The notes below the pieces were generated by a model. That model was not told the DNA's origin. It ran no database searches and saw only the letters and a program-made list of their open reading frames with translations. From Anaerolineae bacterium UTCFX2 (GTDB taxonomy: Bacteria; Chloroflexota; Anaerolineae; Anaerolineales; UBA4823): 64,000 nt of DNA. Shown in pieces: positions 42,225 to 50,651 of this stretch. The stretch lies in assembly GCA_002050125.1 (NCBI GenBank), contig MWTA01000020.1, positions 1 through 64,000 on the forward strand, read 5' to 3'. The translations under genes were made by a program, and so were the position numbers. Position 1 is the stretch's first letter. Every line of letters starts with the position of its first letter.

Positions 42225-42255
42225 AAACTCCCTGACCGGACGGTTCAGGGAGTTT
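42225..42255. terminator. Terminator of nrfHA
   Basis: AAACTCCCTGA (42225-42235) and TCAGGGAGTTT (42245-42255) form a perfect 11-bp stem with a 9-base loop. On the minus strand it is followed by TT then ACTTTT, so it ends nrfA. It may also stop the convergent regulator transcript. Confidence 0.85.
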
Positions 42256-42274
42256 CCTGAACGAGGTATAACCG

Positions 42275-43594
42275 CTAAGGGGTTTTGGCTAAAATGCTCG
42301 TATCTCCGGCAGCTTGCACTGCCAAAAGTTGTGCCTGACGCGCCAGGTCGGTCGATTTGCCCAGGATGCGCAGCGCCTCTTGCGGGTTGTGGAAGCCCAT
42401 GCTGTTTTCGGCTGCGATGAAGTCCCACATCATCTGAGCTTGGCGATGGAGCGTGCGGGCTTCGTCGAGTTTGGCTTCATCAACGCCGGGCATGGCAGCC
42501 GCGGCTTTGAGGGCGTTGATGGCATCGATCAGGGCGTCCTCAGCCGCCAGCATGCGCTCGTTGACCTGAGCCTGGATCGTGGCGACCCGCCCGACCACAA
42601 GCGGCACATCGGTATGACACTGCCCGCAAGCTGCATCGGGGGCGAGCAGCGGGCTGTGGACGTTGTGGCTCGAGAACTTGGCTGCGCCGTCGCGCGTATA
42701 GGGCATATGGCAGTCGGCGCAGGCGACGCCAGCCTTGTAGTGCGTGCTGTCGGCGGTGAAGAGTTCGTACTCGGGGTGCTGGGCTTTGAGCATCGGCGTG
42801 CCGGTCCCGGGATATTCCCAATCTTTAAACCCCGATTCTTCATAGTAGTCAACGATCTCCTCGATCTTGGTGCCTTTTTCCCATGGGTATGTCAGGTATT
42901 TGCCTTCCCCGGCGAAATAGTATTCCACGTGACAGTTGGCGCATACCACGGTGCGCATTTCCTGGCGGGTGAACGTGCGCCAGTCCTTGCCCCGAGCCTG
43001 AAGAGCCTCCTCTAAAGCCGGGTTGGTGACCACCAGATTCATTGTGTTAGCCTCATGGCAGTTGGCGCAGCCGATTGGCTGCTCGATCAGCTTTCCTAAC
43101 TCACTGAAGGGAGTGCTGTCGAATTTCGCCATACCCATCTCTGACCACAGCTTTGGATTGTTAGAAGACTTACAGGAATAGCAGGTGCCGGCGGTGGTTT
43201 CGTTGACGCGCTTGGTTGCGCGTACGTCGATCAGAGCGTTCATATGACCGCGCTCTTCGTTGTAATCTATGCTGAAAGGATAGCCGGCAAACAAGGTAAC
43301 CAGACGTGGATCTGCTTCGAGCTTCGAGATCGGGGCAGAGCCTCCGAATGTGGTCGGGCTGTTGTTATCCTTGGTCTTGAGCAGCGTTGAGAACTGGTTG
43401 GGGAAGTTAATGCCCCAGTTTTGCGAATCGGGGTCGAGCGGCTCGATCTCGCGGATGGGGGCAACCCCGCGCTCGGGCTGGGGCTGGTTCTTAAGGAAGA
43501 GCAATATTCCAATCAGCGCGGCAGCCAGGATCACGATGATGCCTGCCAGGATCCAGATCGTGAAAGATGGGCGTTTTCTTGCCTCAACAGTCAT
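42275..43594 (-). CDS. nrfA: Ammonia-forming cytochrome c nitrite reductase NrfA
   Basis: 439 residues. An N-terminal helix (about 11-34) anchors or exports the protein. The active-site heme motif is CYSCK at 138-142, with Lys as the distinctive ligand of the catalytic heme. Four ordinary CxxCH motifs follow at 176-180, 218-222, 292-296 and 323-327, giving the five-heme layout of NrfA. The calcium-site and catalytic region includes HMNALIDVRATKRV. It reduces nitrite to ammonium with six electrons delivered by NrfH. The start overlaps the nrfH stop (ATGA). Confidence 0.96.
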   Translation of the reverse strand: MTVEARKRPSFTIWILAGIIVILAAALIGILLFLKNQPQPERGVAPIREIEPLDPDSQNWGINFPNQFSTLLKTKDNNSPTTFGGSAPISKLEADPRLVTLFAGYPFSIDYNEERGHMNALIDVRATKRVNETTAGTCYSCKSSNNPKLWSEMGMAKFDSTPFSELGKLIEQPIGCANCHEANTMNLVVTNPALEEALQARGKDWRTFTRQEMRTVVCANCHVEYYFAGEGKYLTYPWEKGTKIEEIVDYYEESGFKDWEYPGTGTPMLKAQHPEYELFTADSTHYKAGVACADCHMPYTRDGAAKFSSHNVHSPLLAPDAACGQCHTDVPLVVGRVATIQAQVNERMLAAEDALIDAINALKAAAAMPGVDEAKLDEARTLHRQAQMMWDFIAAENSMGFHNPQEALRILGKSTDLARQAQLLAVQAAGDTSILAKTP

Positions 43595-44079
43595 TGGTTT
43601 TCCTCCGTGTGCTTATAGGGAAGGATCGAAATGCCGCGCTCGCCGTGGGCGGAGGCGCGGTGGCAGTCGAAACAGTAGCGTTCTTTTTCCCCTGCAACGT
43701 AGCCTATGTCCCAATCTAGGTTGTCAATTGTGGCAGCGTGGCAGCGGGTGCAGTTTTTCTGAACGGTGCGGCGCGAGGTTTCTTTAGCCCGAATAGCGGG
43801 CGGAATGTCTCCCAGGATGAAGGCGGAGACATGGTGGTAGCCGGATTGGGCTTTGACCAGGTACTTTGGGATCAGCGCGTGTGGGGTGTGGCAGTCGTTG
43901 CAGGTTGCCCATTCGCTGTGACCACTGTGGTACCAGCCCTCGTAGGCGTAGTCCATTACATGACAGTTGTTGCAGGTCGAGGGGTTATCGCCCAGGTAAG
44001 CGGTGAAATCTGTAGCGTAGAGCCCCACAACCGCAGCCGCCAAGACCGCAACCACTCCGATCAGCAGCGCAAATTTCAT
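43591..44079 (-). CDS. nrfH: Menaquinol-oxidising tetraheme cytochrome NrfH
   Basis: 162 residues. One N-terminal membrane helix (about 3-22) is followed by four heme motifs: CNNCH 36-40 (with Met 42, part of the quinone-site heme typical of NrfH), CNDCH 60-64, CTRCH 110-114 and CFDCH 136-140. It takes electrons from the menaquinol pool and passes them to NrfA on the outer face. It is encoded directly before nrfA with a 4-base overlap and has AGGAGAG ahead of the ATG. A perfect CRP-type site is placed for class II activation. Confidence 0.95.
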   Translation of the reverse strand: MKFALLIGVVAVLAAAVVGLYATDFTAYLGDNPSTCNNCHVMDYAYEGWYHSGHSEWATCNDCHTPHALIPKYLVKAQSGYHHVSAFILGDIPPAIRAKETSRRTVQKNCTRCHAATIDNLDWDIGYVAGEKERYCFDCHRASAHGERGISILPYKHTEENQ

Positions 44080-44128
44080 GACATCTCTCCTGGCGTTTTG
44101 AATATCATATTAGACCGCCGTGAGAGCT

Positions 44129-44171
44129 ATTCTACGTGGTTCGCGAAGGTTAATCTGTGACTTTTATCACA
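44129..44171 (-). promoter_or_regulatory. nrfHA promoter with perfect CRP-type site at -41.5
   Basis: TGTGA (44156-44160), CTTTTA, TCACA (44167-44171) is an exact TGTGA-N6-TCACA palindrome centred at 44163.5. TAGAAT on the minus strand at 44134-44129 is a fair -10. With a start seven bases after it (44122) the site centres at -41.5, the classical position for class II activation. The gap to nrfH is otherwise unremarkable. Confidence 0.7.
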
Positions 44172-44203
44172 AGTGATCCAGCGACTTCGATCTCCTTTGT
44201 CTG

Positions 44204-46804
44204 TTATTCGTGTTTGATGGCGTCGACGATGTTGAGGCGCGCCGCGCGGCGGGCGGGGGAGATGGCGGCGAGTTGAACCGCGCCCAGGGCGATCAGGACG
44301 CTGATCAGATAGGGGCTCGAAGTGAAGCGGTAGACCAGGTCGTAACCGATCATCATATTCGTGCCGATGATGGCTACGTTGGCGATCATCGTGCCGACCA
44401 GGATGCCATACAAGCCGCCCATCAAACCCAGCCCTAAAGCCTCGGCGAGAACCATCTTGAGCACCTGGCGGCGCGTCATGCCGAGCGAGCGCAGCCCCCC
44501 GATCTCGCGCTGGCGTTCGATGATATTCATGGTAAGGGTGTTGATCACGCCCAACCCGCCGATAATCACGCCGATCAAGCCAAGCACGTCGAACAAGCGG
44601 AAGGATTGGTTCATCAGATCCAGGATACTGTTGCGGAAGGCGACGGTCGACTGGAGGCTGATGTTGTGGCTCTTTTGAAAGCGATCCTTGATCTCCTGCA
44701 TCACACCCTCAACCGAGAAGGTCGGGTCGATGGCGATGGCAAAGCGGTCAACGCCCTGGGCGTTGAATAAATTGCGCAGGTCGGCGTAAGCGCCGTAGAA
44801 CATCTGGCTTTGACCGGTGAAATCTACCACCTCTGCCGCGATGTAGAATGGCTTTTCGCCGCGGCGCGTGAGCAGCGTGACCGTATCGCCCTGGCGCAGG
44901 TTATAGCGGTCGGCTACCGAACTGGAGACAAACACCGCCTGTCCCTGGGTCAGGCGCTTCCAATTCTGAGCCGGGTCTCCTTGATTGGCGGCGAACTTCA
45001 TGTTCCCCACTTGAAGAAATGAGGCTGGGTCGATCGCTTGAAAGAAAAACTGGTCGTTTGATTCTGGATCGGCAGCCAGCGAGCCTTGCGCGACTTGAAC
45101 ATCGATCACGCGGATGGGGGTGATTGCGCTCACACCGGGAACGCTGAGGAGCTGTTTGGCGAACGATTCGCGCATGGGCAGCGCAGCCCGGACATAAAGG
45201 TCGCCGCCGAGCGAATTGTCGATCCAATCCTGCACATCAGACTTGAAGGAAAAAGCCAAAGATTGTATGGAGATGATCATGGTGAGCGCCACCATGAGGG
45301 AGGCGACGGTCAGGGTGGTACGCCCCAGCGCGCGGCGGATGTTGGCAGACCCGATTGCCCCCTCGTTGCCGTAGATCCGCCTGGAAAGCGGGCGGGTAAA
45401 CCCCTCCAGAAGATTGACCGCCAGCGAAACGGTCAGGGTCGCGCCGAGGAAATAGCACACGAGCGAGGCATATCCGGCAAAATAAATCACTTCCATCGGC
45501 CAGACGATCCGATACGTGATCAGCCAACCGATGAACAGCAGAACCAGCCCGGCAATCCAGTACAGCGGGCTGAGGCGCCCCAGGCTGCGGCTGCGCGCCC
45601 GCAGGGCTTCGAGGGGTGTGATGCGCGCCGCCTGCATGGCGGGGATGAGGGCGGCGACCAGCGTCACCCCAATGCCAATCGCCAGGCTTTGCAGGATGAT
45701 TGCCGGCGGAACGTCGTGGATATTGCCGGAATTGGGCGTCAGGTTAACCAGCATGCGCACGAGCACTTGAGCCAGCCAGTAGCCGGCTCCTAAACCCAGC
45801 GCCGACCCCGCCAGAGAGAGCAGACCCGCCTCTGCCAGGACCATTTGCATGACTTGCCGGCGGCTCAACCCGATGGCGCGCAACATGCCGATCTCGCGCG
45901 TGCGCTCGACCACGGTCATCGAAAAGGCATTGTAGATCAAGAAGGCGCCCACAAAGATCGCGATGATCGAGAAGAAAGTCAATCCCAACTGGTAGGTCGC
46001 AAGCATCTGACCGACCAACTGGCCGCGCGCCGCCGGATAGACAATGCGGACGCCCTCGCCGAGGCGGGTCGCAAGCTGCTGCTTATAGGCTTCGAGCATC
46101 GCAGGGTTCTCTGTAAGCTGACGTGAGACCTTTAGCGAGATTTCGTCCAGCTCTCCCGCCCGATCGAAAAGATCCTGGACGACCTGGAGCGGGGCAAACC
46201 CGACCGCTCCGTCGTTGATCATGGCGACCCCTTCATCCGCCAGCAAGCCGACGATTTCGAGCCGGGCGGGCTGGTCTTTGGCGAGAAGCTCGAGCTTGTC
46301 GCCGATGCGCAAATTCTTCTTGTCCGCATAACTGGCGGGGACGATTACTTCGTATTTTGCGGGGCGCGGCATACGCCCGGATGTAAGCGGATAAACGCGC
46401 ACCTGAGGGTCCAGTTCTGGATCGATGCCGGTGAGATCGAAGAAATTGCCGGCGGCAACGCCGGTCATGCTGAACGCGATCTGCCAGGAGCCGGCTTCGC
46501 TGGCAGGCAGGGTGCGCGCCTGGAGGATCGGAGCGGCGATTTCCACGCCTTTCACGCGCGCCGCTTTTGCCAGCAGTTCCTGGTTAAGCGGTTGGCGCTC
46601 CTTGTTCACCGGCACGATCAGCAGGCTGGCTTGTCCGGTGGCGCGGTCGAACACTTCATAGAGCGAATCGAGCGTGGTCTGATTGGTGACCTGAGTGGCA
46701 AGCACCACCGCGACGCCCAGCACGATCCCTAGCAAAGTCAGCAGGGTGCGGCCGCGATGCGCGCTCAAATTGCGGCGGGCGAGGAAGGCGACGGCGAACA
46801 TCAC
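44204..46804 (-). CDS. FtsX-type ABC transporter permease (two FtsX domains)
   Basis: 866 residues. A signal-like first helix (FLARRNLSAHRGRTLLTLLGIVLGVAVVLATQV) is followed by a large extracytoplasmic MacB-PCD-like region and an FtsX core (LTFFSIIAIFVGAFLIYNAFSMTVVERTREIGMLRAIG). The whole unit is repeated in the second half (ALGRTTLTVASLMVALTMII, then TMNIIERQREIGGLRSLG). Such duplicated permeases belong to the lipoprotein- or peptide-releasing class (LolCDE/MacB relatives). The cargo is unknown. It works with the ATPase gene immediately upstream, whose stop overlaps this start by four bases. Confidence 0.9.
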   Translation of the reverse strand: MMFAVAFLARRNLSAHRGRTLLTLLGIVLGVAVVLATQVTNQTTLDSLYEVFDRATGQASLLIVPVNKERQPLNQELLAKAARVKGVEIAAPILQARTLPASEAGSWQIAFSMTGVAAGNFFDLTGIDPELDPQVRVYPLTSGRMPRPAKYEVIVPASYADKKNLRIGDKLELLAKDQPARLEIVGLLADEGVAMINDGAVGFAPLQVVQDLFDRAGELDEISLKVSRQLTENPAMLEAYKQQLATRLGEGVRIVYPAARGQLVGQMLATYQLGLTFFSIIAIFVGAFLIYNAFSMTVVERTREIGMLRAIGLSRRQVMQMVLAEAGLLSLAGSALGLGAGYWLAQVLVRMLVNLTPNSGNIHDVPPAIILQSLAIGIGVTLVAALIPAMQAARITPLEALRARSRSLGRLSPLYWIAGLVLLFIGWLITYRIVWPMEVIYFAGYASLVCYFLGATLTVSLAVNLLEGFTRPLSRRIYGNEGAIGSANIRRALGRTTLTVASLMVALTMIISIQSLAFSFKSDVQDWIDNSLGGDLYVRAALPMRESFAKQLLSVPGVSAITPIRVIDVQVAQGSLAADPESNDQFFFQAIDPASFLQVGNMKFAANQGDPAQNWKRLTQGQAVFVSSSVADRYNLRQGDTVTLLTRRGEKPFYIAAEVVDFTGQSQMFYGAYADLRNLFNAQGVDRFAIAIDPTFSVEGVMQEIKDRFQKSHNISLQSTVAFRNSILDLMNQSFRLFDVLGLIGVIIGGLGVINTLTMNIIERQREIGGLRSLGMTRRQVLKMVLAEALGLGLMGGLYGILVGTMIANVAIIGTNMMIGYDLVYRFTSSPYLISVLIALGAVQLAAISPARRAARLNIVDAIKHE

Positions 46805-47541
46805 AGCTCCAGGCGAGTCATCACGTCGACGATCTCTGCGACTGGGATGCCTCCGGCGCCGTTGGTCAGGGTATGGACGATGCGCCCGTCTTTGAGGAAA
46901 ACGACCCGATCCGCGAACGAAGCTGCGCGTGGGTCATGGGTGACCATGACGATCGTAGCGCCAAGCTCGCGGCAGGTGCTTCGCAGCAGTTCGAGGATGG
47001 CGGTGCTGGAGCGCGAGTCCAGGTTGCCGGTTGGCTCATCTGCCAGCACGATCTCCGGCTGGTTGACGAATGCGCGCGCAATCGCCACGCGCTGCTGCTG
47101 ACCGCCGGAAAGCTGGTCGGGTTTGTGATCGACCCGGTCTCCGAGGCCGACCAGCGTCAGCAGGTCATCGATGCGCGCCCGTTCTCGGCGCAGCGGCTGA
47201 CCGTCGATCAGCACTGGCAGACCGACGTTTTCGGCGGCGTTGAGGGTCGGGAGCAGGTTATAGAACTGGAAAATGAAACCCACTTTGCGCCGGCGCAGCT
47301 CAGTCAATTCATCGTCGCTGAGCTTGAAAATTGGCAGATCGTTGAGAAAAACCTCGCCGGACGTGGGGAAATCCAGACCGCCAAGCAGGTGCAGCAGGGT
47401 GGATTTGCCGGAGCCAGAGGGACCCATGATGGCGACGAACTCGCCGCGCTCGACGGCAAAATCCACATCGTCGAGCGCGGTCACGGAGACCTCGCCCATG
47501 CGATAGGTTTTGGTGAGGGATTGGGCAGCTAGGACAGGCAT
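46801..47541 (-). CDS. ABC transporter ATP-binding protein (LolD/MacB-type)
   Basis: 246 residues with Walker A GPSGSGKS (about 39-46), signature [15 protein letters not shown] (about 145-159), Walker [12 protein letters not shown] and the switch His near MVTHD. The short sequence and the [35 protein letters not shown] start are typical of LolD/MacB-family exporters that use a mechanotransmission permease. It pairs with the duplicated FtsX permease downstream. Confidence 0.93.
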   Translation of the reverse strand: MPVLAAQSLTKTYRMGEVSVTALDDVDFAVERGEFVAIMGPSGSGKSTLLHLLGGLDFPTSGEVFLNDLPIFKLSDDELTELRRRKVGFIFQFYNLLPTLNAAENVGLPVLIDGQPLRRERARIDDLLTLVGLGDRVDHKPDQLSGGQQQRVAIARAFVNQPEIVLADEPTGNLDSRSSTAILELLRSTCRELGATIVMVTHDPRAASFADRVVFLKDGRIVHTLTNGAGGIPVAEIVDVMTRLEL

Positions 47542-47670
47542 TCAGTCTTCCTTCGATGCATTCCGGGTGGTTGGATCGCCCCCAACTATAATCCAAATTC
47601 CGCGATTGCACAGCCGTATGGCTGGCGACTACAAGCCTGCTAATCAGCTTTTAATTCTGCTTTCAATCCC

Positions 47671-48825
47671 TCAATAGACCGGCTGGCTTGGATCGACCTC
47701 CTGAGCCCAGGCATTGACGCCGCCTTGTAGATTCTTGACTTTGCGGAAACCGGCGCTCACTAGCAGTTCGAGGGCGCGGACTGAGCGCGTGCCGGATTTG
47801 CAGAGGATCACCATCTCTTCGGCGCTGTCCAGTTCGGACAGGCGCGCTGCGAGCTGCCCGAGCGGGATGAGGGTTGCGCCCGGGATGTGCGAGATCTGCA
47901 GCTCATGCGGTTCGCGCACGTCCAGCAAGCGCAGATGGTTGCCCTCTTTCAGCCGCGCAGCCAGTTCGGTAGCGCTGATGTCCCACCCGCCGCCGACCGA
48001 ACCCATATCGTGGTCGTGCATCGGAACGCCGCAGAAGGCTTCATAGTCGATCAATTCGGTCACTTCGGGGTTTGGACCGCAGACTTTGCAGTTTGGGTTC
48101 TTGCGCAGCTTGACGAACTCAAAGGTCATGTCCAGGGCGTTGTAAAGCAGCAGCCTGCCGATCAGCGGGTCGCCGATGTCGAGCAGCAGTTTGATCGCTT
48201 CGGTCGCCTGGAGCGTGCCGATTGTGCCAGGGAGAATGCCCAGCACGCCCCCCTCGGCGCAGGAAGGCACCAGACCAGGCGGAGGCGGTTCGGGGAAGAT
48301 GCAGCGGTAGCAGGGACCGCGCTTTGCGTCAAAAACGCTGACCTGACCGTCAAAGCGGAAGATCGATCCAAATACGTTCGGCTTGCCGGTCAGCACGCAC
48401 AGGTCATTGGTCAAATAGCGGGTGGGGAAGTTGTCCGTCCCATCCAGGATCAGATCGTATGGCGCGGCGATCTGATAAGCATTGCTGGAGGTGAATGGTT
48501 CGTTATAGACGTCGACCTGGATATCCGGGTTCAGATCGAGCATGCGGCTGCGCGCCGACTCGACTTTGAGCTTGCCGATGCTAGAAACGCCGTGGATCAC
48601 CTGGCGCTGCAGGTTCGATGAATCAACCACATCGAAATCCACCAACCCGATGCGCCCGACGCCCGCCGCGGCGAGGTACAACGCCGCGGGCGAGCCCAGC
48701 CCGCCGGTGCCGATCATCAGCACCGAGGCGGCTTTCAGCTTCCGCTGACCTTCGAGACCAACCTCGGGGATGAGCAGATGACGCGAATAACGCAATATTT
48801 CTTCATGTGAAAGTTCGGGTAACAT
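47671..48825 (-). CDS. E1-like adenylyltransferase MoeB/ThiF type fused to rhodanese (MoeZ-like)
   Basis: 384 residues. An E1-like ThiF domain (1-265) has the ATP loop LMIGTGGLGSPAALYLAAAGVG, catalytic DGTDNFPTRYLTND region and zinc pairs CYRC and CKVC. A rhodanese domain (about 280-384) has the persulfide Cys in VILCKSGTRS. This is the architecture of MoeZ/MoeBR proteins, which adenylate the C-terminal Gly of a sulfur carrier and convert it to a thiocarboxylate. The carrier is most likely the CysO-like protein encoded 75 bases upstream. A small hairpin (CCGTCC with GGACGG, 48848-48864) sits in that gap. It could also serve molybdopterin or thiamin synthesis. Confidence 0.88.
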   Translation of the reverse strand: MLPELSHEEILRYSRHLLIPEVGLEGQRKLKAASVLMIGTGGLGSPAALYLAAAGVGRIGLVDFDVVDSSNLQRQVIHGVSSIGKLKVESARSRMLDLNPDIQVDVYNEPFTSSNAYQIAAPYDLILDGTDNFPTRYLTNDLCVLTGKPNVFGSIFRFDGQVSVFDAKRGPCYRCIFPEPPPPGLVPSCAEGGVLGILPGTIGTLQATEAIKLLLDIGDPLIGRLLLYNALDMTFEFVKLRKNPNCKVCGPNPEVTELIDYEAFCGVPMHDHDMGSVGGGWDISATELAARLKEGNHLRLLDVREPHELQISHIPGATLIPLGQLAARLSELDSAEEMVILCKSGTRSVRALELLVSAGFRKVKNLQGGVNAWAQEVDPSQPVY

Positions 48826-48900
48826 TTCGAACGCCTTTCAATGTGCCCCGTCCCTGCAGGACGGTGGCAGGTTTCCCGCAGGTATAGGAGACGCGTGGTT

Positions 48901-49173
48901 TCAACCGCCCGCAATGCTCGGGACGAGCATCAGGCGGTCATCGGATTTCAGCGGGGTGGCAAGCCCCTGCAATTCTTTGATGTTTTCTTCGCCCAGAAAC
49001 AAGTTGACAAACGGGCGAAGCTCTTCGCTGTCGCTGTACAGATGCGGCTTCAGCGCCGGGTGGATCGCAATCAAGTTGTCCAGCGCCTCAGAGACTGTGG
49101 CGCCTTCAACCTGAACCTCGGATTGTCCGGTAGTGTAAGCGCGTAGCGGGGTCGGAATGCGTAACGTGGGCAT
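48901..49173 (-). CDS. Ubiquitin-like sulfur carrier (MoaD/ThiS family, CysO-like)
   Basis: 90 residues from ATG 49173. The open frame runs further but in another gene's territory. The beta-grasp fold pattern (MPTLRIPTPLRAYT, EVQVEGATVSEALDNL, LVPSIAGG) ends in the essential C-terminal Gly-Gly that receives sulfur. CysO of Mycobacterium has the same fold and ends Gly-Gly, and in that species is encoded between mec and cysM. Here mec and cysM lie in the same operon a little upstream. MoaD or ThiS identity cannot be excluded by sequence alone. Confidence 0.85.
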   Translation of the reverse strand: MPTLRIPTPLRAYTTGQSEVQVEGATVSEALDNLIAIHPALKPHLYSDSEELRPFVNLFLGEENIKELQGLATPLKSDDRLMLVPSIAGG

Positions 49174-49198
49174 GGGTACTCCTGGAATGGTCTGGTCT

Positions 49199-49624
49199 TT
49201 AGACCGTATGATTGAACTGATCGAACAGTTTTTCGGCGCTGGCAACGCCGTGATTGACATAGCGTGGGGCGCCATTGGAATCGACGATGAAAGTGGTTGG
49301 CACGCTGAACACCCCCCACTGATCGGCAATCTCCGGCTGGAGAGAGGCGTCGATCTCCACGATCTGCAGGCGATCGCCAGCCAGCTCCTGCAGGCGGTGG
49401 ATCGCGGGGCGCTGAAGGGTCTTGCAGGGCGCGCAGGTGGGCGTGGTGAAGTATAACAGAACCGGTTTTCCATTCGAGCTAGAGTCCGGAGCCATTTGGC
49501 GCGTGCGCAGCCAGGCAAGTGTGAAATAGCCTGCCAGGCGGTAAGCCAACAAGCCGACTGCGATGACCATCAGCGCCAGCAGCGCCCGCCCGAAAATGGG
49601 ATTGGTAAGCAGGTTGGGCAGCAT
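49199..49624 (-). CDS. Membrane-anchored thioredoxin-fold protein
   Basis: 141 residues. One N-terminal membrane helix (about 9-31) precedes a thioredoxin-fold domain with the CxxC active site CAPC at 64-67 and the cis-proline in VPTTF. The helix orientation suggests the redox domain may face either the outside or the cytoplasm. It is placed in the cysteine-synthesis operon between DUF4395 and the sulfur carrier, so it could provide thiol reduction for persulfide or thiocarboxylate chemistry. That is inference from position. Confidence 0.85.
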   Translation of the reverse strand: MLPNLLTNPIFGRALLALMVIAVGLLAYRLAGYFTLAWLRTRQMAPDSSSNGKPVLLYFTTPTCAPCKTLQRPAIHRLQELAGDRLQIVEIDASLQPEIADQWGVFSVPTTFIVDSNGAPRYVNHGVASAEKLFDQFNHTV

Positions 49625-49627
49625 CGG

Positions 49628-50122
49628 TTAGCGCTCCTGTCCAACGCGCGTGTTGGGTCGCATGCCCGGGAAAGTGTCCGCGGGTGGAGATTTATAAAAG
49701 CCCGGCACGCGCAGCCGGCTGAGCCAGTAATACACCATACAGCCGAGGCAGAACCCGCCAAACGCGTTCAAGGCTGCCAGCCCGGCAACCAACCAGACCA
49801 ACCCCCAGCCCACGAAGCCGGCGCCCAGGAACAGCGCCAGAGCGGCGCTGCTCATAAAGACCCCGCCCAATCCCTGGGCAAAACGGTGCGGCTCCGGGTT
49901 ATCCAACAAGACATCCGGCTTGATCCAGCCAGCGGGTTTGAGCAATTTGTGGTAACCAAAGCCAAACCCCGGCGCGCCGAGCAGGGTTCCGATCAACATG
50001 ACCGCTGCGACCAGCACAACCAGCCCTGGCAAATTGAAAATGAACGCCAGGAGATTCAGTGTGATGATCACAAGCTGGTTCACCTTCAGCGCGGAGTGGT
50101 CAATTTTTCTAAGGTTGTCCAT
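49628..50122 (-). CDS. DUF4395 membrane protein
   Basis: 164 residues with about four membrane helices. The family pattern begins DHSALKVNQLVIITLNLLAFIF, and a CLGC pair lies near residue 127 at the end of a helix (FGGFCLGCMVYYW). DUF4395 proteins in many genomes sit beside thioredoxin-like or rhodanese genes and may be membrane thiol carriers. Here it is four bases ahead of a thioredoxin-fold gene, consistent with that idea. Experimental function is not known. Confidence 0.8.
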   Translation of the reverse strand: MDNLRKIDHSALKVNQLVIITLNLLAFIFNLPGLVVLVAAVMLIGTLLGAPGFGFGYHKLLKPAGWIKPDVLLDNPEPHRFAQGLGGVFMSSAALALFLGAGFVGWGLVWLVAGLAALNAFGGFCLGCMVYYWLSRLRVPGFYKSPPADTFPGMRPNTRVGQER

Positions 50123-50152
50123 AGTACACCATACCTAAGAATCCTCTGAATG

Positions 50153-50593
50153 CTATGTAGAACCCCCGCTAGTGACTGTAATCAACTCCTCCTCGAATTG
50201 AGAGCGGTCCTCCTTCAATTGCCAGGAGCGGCTGGTTTCAGCCCGGCCGGAGCGGACGCTGGTGATTATGTAGGAGAGCCAGGGCGTAGCCCATTCGCGG
50301 TCGAATTCGGACGGGTATTCGGGATGATCCGGGTGGGAGTGAAACACGCCGATCACCTCCAGCCCCAGGCGGGCGGCTTTCTGCTCGCCAAACAGATAAT
50401 CCTGGGCGGTGAGCAGGTAACGGTTGTGCCGGGCGCTGTCCTCGCGGGCGTTGTCGAATTCGAGCAGGTCGTAGACTTGGCGCCCCGCCTGGCTGACGAC
50501 GCCCAGCAGCAAACCGGCGCCTTCATCCGGGTAGGCTGCCTCGCCATGAGCCTGGATGCGCTGGAACAGTTCAGATGAGATGTTGAGAGCCAT
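50153..50593 (-). CDS. JAMM metalloprotease (Mec-like, sulfur-carrier hydrolase)
   Basis: 146 residues. The JAMM zinc motif is complete: Glu 24 (in YPDEGAGLLLG) plus His 85, His 87 and Asp 98 (HSH-x10-D). In Mycobacterium Mec removes a cysteine from the cysteinyl-CysO conjugate, regenerating the carrier. The same role is likely because cysM and a CysO-like gene are neighbours. It follows cysM by 58 bases. Confidence 0.88.
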   Translation of the reverse strand: MALNISSELFQRIQAHGEAAYPDEGAGLLLGVVSQAGRQVYDLLEFDNAREDSARHNRYLLTAQDYLFGEQKAARLGLEVIGVFHSHPDHPEYPSEFDREWATPWLSYIITSVRSGRAETSRSWQLKEDRSQFEEELITVTSGGST

Positions 50594-50651
50594 TGTTTCT
50601 TTGCCAAAATTGTTCGATCATGCCAGTCAAGGGGTGAGCCTGGCGTTGAAA

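Noticed and set aside
42281-43015. Plus-strand frames inside nrfA and other operons
   Set aside because: Antisense translation of heme-protein genes; the true genes are confirmed by heme motifs and overlaps.
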